From positions 434,001 to 498,000 of the forward strand of contig CAVOZC010000018.1 of assembly GCA_963700865.1 (NCBI GenBank): DNA of 64,000 bases. Reading direction: 5' to 3'. Of this stretch, positions 47,490 to 56,021 are shown piece after piece (the stretch's first letter is position 1; each line of letters opens with the position of its first letter). The DNA comes from CAVOGJ01 sp963700865 (GTDB taxonomy: Bacteria; Planctomycetota; Planctomycetia; Pirellulales; Pirellulaceae). The notes below the pieces were generated by a model. That model was not told the origin of the DNA. It did no database searches and was given only the letters and a program-made list of their open reading frames with translations. The translations under genes were made by a program, and so were the position numbers.

Positions 47490-48745
47490 TCAAAGCGACG
47501 AGGCGGAGCGGGCTGCAAAACCGTCGGGGGGTCCGGGAGGCGGAGCGACGAGGCGGAACGGGCCGCAAAACCGTCGGGGGGTCCGGGGGGCTGAGCGACG
47601 AGGCGGAACGGGCTGCGGGACCGTCGGGGGGTCCGGGGGGGCCGAGCGACGAGGCGGGACGGGCTGCGGGACCGTTGGGGGGTCCGGGGGGCTGAGCGAC
47701 GAGGCGGAGCGAGGAACGGTTGCCGCCCCCCGATCCCCTGCACGCCGCCTTGGCTTGGGGGGCAGGCACCCGAACTCCACTGCCGACACCTCCGGGCCCC
47801 CCAAACCCCCCGACGTAGGAATCCGCGAACCGACGAACAAGTCAGCCATCACTCCAAGCACTGGGAAAATCACTACCGCGCCGAGAGGGGCGGAACGGGC
47901 CGCGGAACCGTTGGGGGGTCCGGGAGGCTGAGCGACGAGGCGGAGACGAGCTGCGGGACCGTCGGGGGGTCCGGGGGGCTGAGCGACGAGGCGGAGCGAG
48001 GAACGGTTGCCGCCCCCCGATCCCCTGCACGCCGCCTTGGCTTGGGGGGCAGGCACCCGAACTCCACTGCCGACACCTCCGGGCCCCCCAAACCCCCCGA
48101 CGTAGGAATCCGCGAACCGACGAACAAGTCAGCCATCACTCCAAGCACTGGGAAAATCACTACGGCGGGGCGGACGGCGAAAACCGTCGGGGGTCCGGGG
48201 GCCGACGACGAGGCGGAGCGAGCTGCGGGACCGTCGGGGGGTCCGGGGGGCTCAGCGACGAGGCGGAGCGAGGAACGGTTGCCGCCCCCCGATCCCCTGC
48301 ACGCCGCCTTGGCTTGGGGGGCAGGCACCCGAACTCCACTGCCGACACCTCCGGGCCCCCCAAACCCCCCGACGCAGGAATCCGCGAACCAACGGACAAG
48401 TCAGCCATCACTCCAAGCACGGGAAAATCACTACCGCGCCGAGAGGGGCGGAGCGAGCCGCAAAACCGTTCGGGGGTCCGGGGGGCTGAGCGACGAGGCG
48501 GAGCGGGCTGCGGGACCGTTGGGGGGTCCGGGGGGCTGAGCGACGAGGCGGAGCGAGAAACGGTTGCCGCCCCCCGATCCCCTGCACGCCGCCTTGGCTT
48601 GGGGGGCAGGCACCCGAACTCCACTGCCGACATCTCCGGGCCCCCCAAACCCCCCGACGCAGGAATCCGCGAACCGACGAACAAGTCAGCCATCACTCCA
48701 AGCACGGGGAAAATCACTACCGCGCCGAGAGGGGCGGAGCAGGCC
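47490..48745. repeat. 50-bp tandem repeats plus structured core, block 2 (four composite units)
   Basis: The landmark GACG recurs at 47497, 47547, 47597, 47648 and 47698, then in shorter runs before each core. Cores begin at about 47714, 48001, 48273 and 48557, i.e. 287, 272 and 284 bases apart. Unlike block 1, each core here continues for about 80 more bases (GAATCCGCGAACCGACGAAC, then GTCAGCCATCACTCC and GGGAAAATCACTAC) to a GAGAGGGGCGG end. The copies differ by single changes (e.g. GACACC/GACATC, CGTAGG/CGCAGG). The block ends 19 bases before the PPIase stop codon. Because 50 is not a multiple of three, reading frames rotate between units and none is conserved, so it is non-coding. Confidence 0.85.
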
Positions 48746-48763
48746 CGGATGAGCAGCGAAGCA

Positions 48764-50019
48764 CTAGCGGACCTTATTCGGTCGGTATTCGTGATCCCGC
48801 TTACGCACGACTTCCGCCTTGAAGATCTTCGTGGGCTCAACATCCGTTGGGTTATCCGGATCGATCCGCACGATTTCTGGCAACACCTCCATGCCTTCCA
48901 CGACCCGCCCAAAGACGGTGTGCTTGCCATCGAGGAAGGGCGTCGGCAGAAAATTGATAAAAAACTGCGAGCCTCCCGTGTTGACCGCCTGTTGCTTCGC
49001 CATGCTGAGACTGCCTGCGAAGTGATTGCGGTGATTGTCATTCACGCATTCGCAATAGATGTTGTAGCCGGGTCCACCACTCCCGGTCCCTTCGGGGCAG
49101 CCGGCCTGAGCCATGAAGGCATCCAGGACGCGATGAAAGATCAGCTGATCGTAAAAGCCTTTCTCCACGAGACTGACAAAATTGCCAACCGTTTCCGGGG
49201 CCTCATTTTCAAACAGCTCCAGGACAATATCGCCGGCGGTCGTCTGCAGTCGAACACGGGGAAGGTCATCTGCCGCTGCCTCCTCCCGCGAATCTTTTCT
49301 TCGTCGCTCCACGCGTCGATCAGCTGATCGACGCTCCCGAGGTATTGCTGCCCTTTGGCGGAGATCGAGTTTTGACTCTGCGCCTGCTCCAGAAATGCTT
49401 TGGCGGCACTGAAATCATTCGTGCCGTAAGCGGCAATGCCCGCCAGGTCGTCCAATTCCTTTTCCTGGCTGCCTCCATCGATCAACACCTGCAGCAGCGA
49501 CTTGGCATCCGAGTAGCGGTCTTCGCGAATCATGTCGGCGGCCGAAGTGATCAGCAGTCGAGTGATTTCACGGTCCGCGTTAGGGGCTTCACGATAAGCG
49601 GCGACGGCGGACTCTCGTAGTCCGCGTGCCGCCTGTTTTCCCTCCTCGATCCCCTGCTCGAATTTGGCTTGCAGCTCCGGTAGCGCGTCCTCGGGCGCGA
49701 TCAGGTACTCGGCGCGAATATCTCGCAGATTCTTGAGCAGCGATTTCCAGGCCGTAAATTTCACCTGAAAATCCTGGGCGGCCGCACCCGCGGCGAGAGC
49801 CGTGGCGGCCGCGGTCTTCTCGTCCGCGGCCGACGCTTCGGTCTCGGCCGACTCGGTAGGGGCCGTCTCCGTCTCGGCCGGCTGGGTCTCGGTACCCGTC
49901 TCAGCCGCGGAGGGGGCGACGGCTTCCTGCGCGTGGATGGCTGCCCAAGGGAGCCCCCAGATCAGACATAGTCCACACAGAAGGAGGGTGTGCCGGGCGA
50001 GCGGGCGGGAAGTGAACAT
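48764..50019 (-). CDS. secreted cyclophilin-type peptidyl-prolyl isomerase with N-terminal helical domain, frame-disrupted
   Basis: The protein starts at the ATG giving MFTSRPLARHTLLLCGLC (signal peptide) with GGAG upstream. Residues 25-60 are a Thr/Glu/Ala-rich linker. Residues 60-245 are a helical, TPR-like region (DRYSDAKSLLQVLIDGGSQE, NDFSAAKAFLEQAQSQNSIS). At about 49285 the frame changes (loss of one base near GCGGGAGG). The cyclophilin domain follows: TTAGDIVLELFENEAPETVG, FHRVLDAFMAQAGCPEGTG, MAKQQAVNTGGSQFFINFLP and VFGRVVEGMEVL. Envelope protein folding is the likely role. Repaired length is about 418 residues. Confidence 0.82.
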
Positions 50020-50227
50020 GTCATTTACTCCGGATGATTTCGACCCGGCTCGCCAGCCGGCGGTGGCCGGAACGACGGGCTGGGCAGGTTGCTTTTTTGG
50101 CGGCTCCACGACTCGGGCGGTTACGTCGGCAGCCCAAGACCCATAAAGTAACATACGGCGGTGGTTTGCCAAAAGATCGCCTCTGCGATCGGGTCGTCCC
50201 CTTCAATCGACTGATAGCGAGAACTCG

Positions 50228-50833
50228 GTGAGCAAGCGGCCTGCCTATTCCCAGCCTCCGCGTGACGACGTCTCGTTGCGGATCATTGGCGGTCGCCTGC
50301 GGGGCCGCCGCTTGAAATATTCCGGAGACCCCCGCACGCGGCCCATGAAGGACCGGGTCCGGGAGGCCGTATTTAATCTGGTCGGTCCGGGAATTCAGGG
50401 GAGTCACGCGATCGACTTGTTCGCGGGGACCGGCGCGTTGGCGCTGGAATCGATCAGCCGCGGAGCCGTTCGAGCCACCGCCATCGAGCGTCATTTTCCC
50501 ACCGCGAATCTGATTCGGGAAAACGCCCGGCAGTTGCAAGTGGCCGATCGCACCGACGTCTTTGCGGGCGACACGTTTATCTGGGCTCGCCGGCTGCCAG
50601 ACCTGGGCAGCGAACCGCTCGTCGTGTTTTGCTGCCCGCCTTATGCGCTCTATCAGGAGCGGGCGGCAGATATGCGGCAACTCATCGAATCGATGCTCGA
50701 GTCCTTGCAGCCTGGCGGCTGCTTGATCGTCGAAGCGGATGCTCGGCTGGACTTCGCGACGCTTCCCCAGGCCGAAGCATGGGACGTCCGATCGTATCCG
50801 CCGGCCATAGTCGGACGATTACAACGCCCGTAA
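50228..50833 (+). CDS. rsmD: RsmD-like 16S rRNA (guanine966-N2)-methyltransferase
   Basis: This 201-residue protein starts at GTG. It has IIGGRLRGRRLKYSGDPRTR and PMKDRVREAVFNLVG (RsmD N-terminal signature) and the SAM site AIDLFAGTGALALESISRGA. The catalytic motif, usually [N/D/S]PPY, reads CCPPYALY here, with Cys in the position of the base-contacting Asp/Asn. Length and order are normal. Activity therefore may be changed; in other planctomycetes the residue also varies, from memory. It is divergent from the PPIase gene. Confidence 0.8.
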   Translation: MSKRPAYSQPPRDDVSLRIIGGRLRGRRLKYSGDPRTRPMKDRVREAVFNLVGPGIQGSHAIDLFAGTGALALESISRGAVRATAIERHFPTANLIRENARQLQVADRTDVFAGDTFIWARRLPDLGSEPLVVFCCPPYALYQERAADMRQLIESMLESLQPGGCLIVEADARLDFATLPQAEAWDVRSYPPAIVGRLQRP

Positions 50834-51119
50834 TCAGGACGGCTGCCCTGGAGCGTGGCCACCGTTCCGCGGCTCGAATCCCCCGCCCGTCCCACAACGC
50901 TAGCACACCTTGCACCGGAACAGTCGCAACAACCGGAACTGTTTCAAGCGCCGTGGGCCACTTGGGAGATTAGGAAAGTCGGACGCGAGATTCAGATTCG
51001 ATCCACTGGCCAATGGCGACCGATCATGGGAGGGCGGGATGGTTCTTGCATCGCCCCGCGTGAAAAGGATTTCGTAATGGCCTCGGCTGCGTACCGGCGG
51101 CTGGATCACAGGGAAGCAT

Positions 51120-54077
51120 ATGCCTCAGTCGCACGGTTCGCCCCAGCCCCCACTGGTGTTTAGTGTGGGATGCCTGTTTGTCCTTCTCGTGACCTCCATT
51201 CAGATCTGGCGGACACACGAAACGCAGGCTTTTCCTTCCGTTGATGCGGCCGCGTTGGCGGACGTCTATTATTCCGCGCCGCGACCCAAGTATAAGGCCG
51301 TTATTCATGCGGAGGACGCGCTTCCCGAGCTCGCATTACCTCAGCTGGCCACGCCGGCGGGGCCGGTGGCCTCACGATTTACGATCGACGGCCCGCCGCC
51401 GATGGACGCCTCGTTTTCGCTGGAGCAATTACCGTCGGAGGCATTCGAACCGCTGGCTGTGAACGAGCTGCCGACCATCTGGGGCGATTCGACCACCGAT
51501 CCCGTCTTCCCCTTTAGCGGGCTGGATCCGCTCCCCATGCCGACTCCCCGGCGGTTGCCAGACACGTTCGAGCGCCCGGCGGCGCGGCCGCTTCACGTTC
51601 CGGGCAGCGAGCGACCGCTGACTGCGGCGCGGCCACCGCAGCCCGCGTTGGATCCGCCTGCCGTCGCGGCTGGGGCGGCGAGCCGCGAGGAAAAGGAAGT
51701 TGAAGAGGAAGCGGGAAACCCCGTGGCTCCGGTGACCGCACCGCCCCGCCCCGCCGCGTTGGTGGCCGCTCCCTCCGAAGCAGCCACGGAGGTGGTCGCC
51801 GCCCAACCGATGCCCCTCCCGAACGGGGGATCGCTGCCGAAGGTGGCAGAAGACGCTCGGTCGCTGGGCGAATTGCAGCTACCCGCCATCCCAGCGTTTT
51901 CTCCGGCGGTCACGCCGCCGGAAGCGGAGGACTCGCCGACGACAGACGCCGCGCCAGCACGTGCGGCTCCCCTGGTGAAGCGGCTCGCCAAGCCCAAGCG
52001 GCAGCGGCAGACGAAGCGGCAACCCCAGTCGGCTTACCCGCGGCCGATCTCGCTTTTGAAGTCGGCCGAGTTACTTGACGACCCGGCAGCTCGAGAATGG
52101 CTTGCGCGACTTCAGATTTTGACGGACGAGCTCCAGCAGGCGGACACGCTGGCGGGGGTCGACAGCCAGTTGCCCCTGCAGCGGCTGCGGCAACTGGAAG
52201 CAGACGCGACGGAGCTGGTCACACAGCTCGGTTCCCACGCTGCCCGGAGCGACCTGCTGAGTCTCGGATATGCCTTGCGGCGTCGCTTGGCAACGTACGA
52301 CGCTGTCCGCTCCGCGTTGCATCCCCAGGTCGTCGCACGCGTCGAGCGAATTCACAGGCAGCGCGATGGCGGGCAGATGCAAACGACGTTGGACGACGTG
52401 GTGCAAGTGCTGGGAGAGAACGATAGGGCCGAACAATGGATCGAATTTCTCTCATTACGCGATATCGAACGACTTGCTCGTTCACAGGAGCAGATGGACG
52501 ATCGGGTCGCCGTGGCCACGTTGACGTTGGACCGGATGACGGGCAACGACTTATCGGAGGAACAGCGGACGATCGTGGAGCACCCGGCTCTGATCCAGCT
52601 ACAACAACGCTTGCGGAAATGGGCGACGGCTCCGGTGAACTACGAGCAATTGCTGTCTGCCGTGGAGCATTACGAGGCCCAGCCGTCGTCCAATGCCGGC
52701 TTCTGGCTGGCTCGCCACATCAGCCAGTTGCGGTGGTCGCTGGTGCCGCAACAAAATGCTTTAGGACAAGTGTTGGACAGCCACTATCGCAACGCCAACG
52801 TACGCGTGGCACTTACGCAGCGATTTTTCGACCGCATGCTACCTGTCATCCAGGATTCTCAGGACCCGATTCGCACCGAGATTCTCGGCGCGAAGGTGTT
52901 CGGCAACAGTGCTTCCTGGACACGCATTGGCATCCGCCTGGTTCCCGACCCGGAGCGCATTCACCTGCAACTTCAGGCGGCCGGCATCGTGGCCGCCGAC
53001 ACGCGCGCCTTCAAGGGTCCCGTAGTCACCTTTAATCGCAACCGTTCCGAATTCTTTCTTAGCAAACCCATTATCGTCAATCACGACGGCGTGTTTATCG
53101 GGCAAAGCAACACGATCGCTCGCGGCACGAGCAATCTGATGGGGCTGAAGACAAATTATGATCGCTATCCGTTTGTGGGATCGCTTGTTCGTCGCGCTGC
53201 CAAGCAGCAGATTTTTGAACAGCGAAACCTGACCAAACGCATCCTGGAGCGACGGGTTGCCACCAGCGCGGAGGAGAAGATTGACCAGGGTGTGACGCAC
53301 GAACTGGCGGTCGCCAGGCACAATATCGATACGAAGATCCTGGCGCCCCTGCGACAATTGGAACTTGAACCGGAAGCGATCAGCATGCAGACGACCGAAC
53401 AGCGGGTCGTCTTTCGCGGACGGCTTGCCGGCACGCATCAACTGGGAGGACATACGGCCCGCCCCCAGGCGCTTGCGGACAACCTGATCAGCTTACAAAT
53501 TCACGAGTCGACGGCCAACAATGCACTTGAGCAGTTGGGGCTGAATGGCTGCGCGGGCAATCTTCGTCAGCTCCTGCAAGACATGACGAGTCAAGTCAAG
53601 AATGTCGATCCCGCCATGATCGATGAAGTGCCCGAGAATGTGGAAATCAAACTCGCTGACCGCGACGCACTGCGGGTGTCGTTCGAGGACGACCGGATCC
53701 GGTTCACGCTGCGAATCGAGCGGCTTACGTTCCGCCGCTCCGAATGGGAAAATTTCGCGGTGTCGGCGAATTACCTGCCCGAGACCCGCGGGTTTCAAAT
53801 CGAACTCGGACGCGATGGCATCGTTGAGCTGATCGGTCGGCGGCTGAATTTTTCCGATCAGGTGGCCTTGCGCGGCATTTTTGGCAAGGTGTTTTCCAAG
53901 AATCGCAACATCCCGTTGATTATCGGCAAGCTGGCTTCCGACGAGCGACTAAGCGACCTTGCTTTCAGCCAACTGGTCCTCCGCGATGGCTGGCTGGGAC
54001 TGTCGATGGATGACGAGCAAGTCCGCACGGCTCGGCGCCAGGCTTGGGAAAACGCGAGCGGCACCAGTCTGCATTGA
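51120..54077 (+). CDS. large membrane-anchored hypothetical protein (985 aa)
   Basis: The protein has one N-terminal membrane helix (LVFSVGCLFVLLVTSIQIW, residues 12-30). A Pro/Ala/Glu-rich linker follows to about residue 310, then a mixed helical region (310-560). The long C-terminal part contains WTRIGIRLVPDPERIHLQLQ, FFLSKPIIVNHDGVFIGQSN, QRVVFRGRLAGTHQLGGHTA and IRFTLRIERLTFRRSEWENF, which look like amphipathic beta strands. No known domain is recognised. The size and single anchor suggest an envelope-spanning protein with a beta-rich domain in the periplasm. Function unknown. It ends convergent with the MazG-like gene. Confidence 0.7.
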   Translation: MPQSHGSPQPPLVFSVGCLFVLLVTSIQIWRTHETQAFPSVDAAALADVYYSAPRPKYKAVIHAEDALPELALPQLATPAGPVASRFTIDGPPPMDASFSLEQLPSEAFEPLAVNELPTIWGDSTTDPVFPFSGLDPLPMPTPRRLPDTFERPAARPLHVPGSERPLTAARPPQPALDPPAVAAGAASREEKEVEEEAGNPVAPVTAPPRPAALVAAPSEAATEVVAAQPMPLPNGGSLPKVAEDARSLGELQLPAIPAFSPAVTPPEAEDSPTTDAAPARAAPLVKRLAKPKRQRQTKRQPQSAYPRPISLLKSAELLDDPAAREWLARLQILTDELQQADTLAGVDSQLPLQRLRQLEADATELVTQLGSHAARSDLLSLGYALRRRLATYDAVRSALHPQVVARVERIHRQRDGGQMQTTLDDVVQVLGENDRAEQWIEFLSLRDIERLARSQEQMDDRVAVATLTLDRMTGNDLSEEQRTIVEHPALIQLQQRLRKWATAPVNYEQLLSAVEHYEAQPSSNAGFWLARHISQLRWSLVPQQNALGQVLDSHYRNANVRVALTQRFFDRMLPVIQDSQDPIRTEILGAKVFGNSASWTRIGIRLVPDPERIHLQLQAAGIVAADTRAFKGPVVTFNRNRSEFFLSKPIIVNHDGVFIGQSNTIARGTSNLMGLKTNYDRYPFVGSLVRRAAKQQIFEQRNLTKRILERRVATSAEEKIDQGVTHELAVARHNIDTKILAPLRQLELEPEAISMQTTEQRVVFRGRLAGTHQLGGHTARPQALADNLISLQIHESTANNALEQLGLNGCAGNLRQLLQDMTSQVKNVDPAMIDEVPENVEIKLADRDALRVSFEDDRIRFTLRIERLTFRRSEWENFAVSANYLPETRGFQIELGRDGIVELIGRRLNFSDQVALRGIFGKVFSKNRNIPLIIGKLASDERLSDLAFSQLVLRDGWLGLSMDDEQVRTARRQAWENASGTSLH

Positions 54078-54108
54078 TGCGACCGGCAGCCCGTCACTGC
54101 GGTCCGCA

Positions 54109-54501
54109 TCAAGCCTTCCATTTACCCTGGAACTTATCAGCCGGGTACTTTTCTCGATTTTTTGCCATCTTGGCGTGCAGCGTGGCGGTCAAGTCAAGCC
54201 CCAGCTCATTCGCCAGCGCCAGCGCGTAACAGACCACGTCGGCCAGTTCCTCACCCACGGCGGCTCGCTGCTCATCGTTCTCACGTACGGCTCGCGACTG
54301 GCCCACGGTCAGCCACTGAAAGTGCTCCATCAACTCCGCAGCCTCGATGGCCAACGCCATGCTGATATTCTTGGGCGCATGAAATTGTTGCCAGCAGCGT
54401 TCGGCGACGAAGACGCGGACCAGCTCACGCAGGGAGGCGACGGTCGCCGTTTCATCTTGCGGCAGCGGTGCGGCGGGCGAATTCAAGGCAGCCTCGATCA
54501 C
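54109..54501 (-). CDS. MazG-like nucleotide pyrophosphohydrolase
   Basis: This 130-residue protein has the all-alpha NTP pyrophosphohydrolase motifs LAIEAAELMEHFQW and VGEELADVVCYALALANEL (EExxE ... ExxD), as in the dCTP pyrophosphatase/RS21-C6 group. It would hydrolyse (d)NTPs to monophosphates, cleansing the pool of odd nucleotides. Its ATG overlaps the stop of glgC (ATGA), so it is translated with it; the functional link between the two is unclear. Confidence 0.87.
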   Translation of the reverse strand: MIEAALNSPAAPLPQDETATVASLRELVRVFVAERCWQQFHAPKNISMALAIEAAELMEHFQWLTVGQSRAVRENDEQRAAVGEELADVVCYALALANELGLDLTATLHAKMAKNREKYPADKFQGKWKA

Positions 54502-55772
54502 TTTTTTTCCGAGGACACGGCAAAGGAACGACGAGGGGATGTGAGGTGGTCGAAGTTATCCCCTTTGGGAATCACGACGATGCCGCTTTCCGTGATCGTC
54601 AGGCCTCGGCGGCGGTCTTCCTCGGGATCAAAGCCGATTTCAACTCCCGGCGGCACACACACGCCCTTGTCGATGATGGCGTTGCGGATTTTGGCTCTCC
54701 GCCCCACATCCACCCCTTGAAAAAGAATCGATCCCTCGACGTGCGCATAGCTGTTCACCCGGACGTTCGGACTGAGGATACTTTTTTCGACCGTGCCGCC
54801 GGAAACAATGCAGCCCAGACAGACAATGCTATCCATGGCGTGACCGATCCGATCATCCTCTTCCTTGCCCGAAAAAACAAACTTTGGTGGCGGATAATAC
54901 GGTTGATACGTGCGAATCGGCCAGTGCTCATCGTACATGTTTAGCTGTGGATCAATCGAGACGAGGTCCATATTCGCCTCGTAATAGGCATCGAGGGTTC
55001 CTACGTCGCGCCAGTAGGCATCGTTTTTCCGATTCTCATCGAGGAATGGGAACGCGAAGACGTTAAAGCGGTGGATCATCGAGGGGATGATGTCACGGCC
55101 GAAGTCGTGGTTGCTACCCTGCAGGTTGGCGTCCTCGCACAACTGATCAAACAGCAGACGTGCGTCAAAAATGTAGATGCCCATCGACGCGAGACAAGTT
55201 TTGGGCTCGCCCGGGATGGTTTCCGGCTGGGCCGGTTTCTCCTGGAAGCCCACAATGCGATTGTGTTCATCGACCTGCATCACGCCGAATTGTCGTGCTT
55301 CGTCGACGCTCACCCGCAGGGCACCGATCGTCAGGTCGGCCCCTCGCTGCCGATGGTATTCCAACATTCGGCTGTAGTTCATTTTGTAGATATGGTCGCC
55401 GGCCAGAATCATCACCTGATCGGGACGCTCCTTCTCGATGGCATAAATATTCTGGTACACCGCATCCGCGGTGCCTTGATACCAATGCTCGTCGATCCGC
55501 TGTTGCGGGGGCAGGACGTCGATAAACTCGCCCAACTCACGACAAAAGAAGCCACGCCAGCCAAGATTGATATGCCGATCGAGACTCATCGCCTTGTATT
55601 GAGTCAGCACCAGGGTGCGCCGCATCCCGCTATTGAGGCAATTGGACAGCACAAAATCGATAATGCGGTAGGCGCCTCCGAAAGGCACCGCTGGTTTAGC
55701 GCGATCGCGGGTAAGCGGCTCTAAGCGCGAGCCTTTTCCACCCGCAAGGATGACGGCGAGACACTCTTGCAT
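54498..55772 (-). CDS. glgC: glucose-1-phosphate adenylyltransferase
   Basis: The protein has 424 residues, normal length. The nucleotide loop is AVILAGGKGSRLEPLTRDRA with KPAVPFGGAYRIIDF next. The glucose-1-phosphate site includes YQGTADAVYQNIYAIEKERP and ILAGDHIYKMNY. A C-terminal beta-helix follows with IVSGGTVEKSILSPNVRVNS and GVCVPPGVEIGFDPEEDRRR. It makes ADP-glucose for glycogen or starch-like polymer. No other glycogen gene is visible in the window. The MazG-like gene follows with a four-base overlap. Confidence 0.94.
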   Translation of the reverse strand: MQECLAVILAGGKGSRLEPLTRDRAKPAVPFGGAYRIIDFVLSNCLNSGMRRTLVLTQYKAMSLDRHINLGWRGFFCRELGEFIDVLPPQQRIDEHWYQGTADAVYQNIYAIEKERPDQVMILAGDHIYKMNYSRMLEYHRQRGADLTIGALRVSVDEARQFGVMQVDEHNRIVGFQEKPAQPETIPGEPKTCLASMGIYIFDARLLFDQLCEDANLQGSNHDFGRDIIPSMIHRFNVFAFPFLDENRKNDAYWRDVGTLDAYYEANMDLVSIDPQLNMYDEHWPIRTYQPYYPPPKFVFSGKEEDDRIGHAMDSIVCLGCIVSGGTVEKSILSPNVRVNSYAHVEGSILFQGVDVGRRAKIRNAIIDKGVCVPPGVEIGFDPEEDRRRGLTITESGIVVIPKGDNFDHLTSPRRSFAVSSEKK

Positions 55773-56021
55773 CGAATGGTTTCCAAGAAAGATGACAAAG
55801 GGGAAGGGACGACGTGCATTCGCCGCACCTATCGAATTCTATCGGCAAGCGGCAAGTCTGTGAAACAGCGAAGTCGAGATCAGGGCGATTTCGAAGGATG
55901 AAGATTCGGCCCGCGGGGGCCCACGCCAGTCGGGCTTCGCCAGCGTCTGACCCGGTTTGCCTCGCGGCACAGCCTGACGTCGCCCGGTCCGCAACCGCAC
56001 GTGCACGCTGAAAACGTTGCA

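Noticed and set aside
47392..47769. N-terminal extension of the DUF559 protein through the repeats
   Set aside because: The extra 126 residues are translation of the 50-bp repeats and would cross the AT-rich promoter patch. The family start fits ATG 47391.
46565..48745. CRISPR array or repetitive surface-protein genes
   Set aside because: The 50-base units have no spacers. The long open frames change register each unit, since 50 is not a multiple of three, and arise from lack of AT-rich stops.
5166..50019. Programmed ribosomal frameshifting as the explanation of the breaks
   Set aside because: The shifts are of both signs, in unrelated genes, without a common slippery sequence or a downstream structure, and several come in cancelling pairs.
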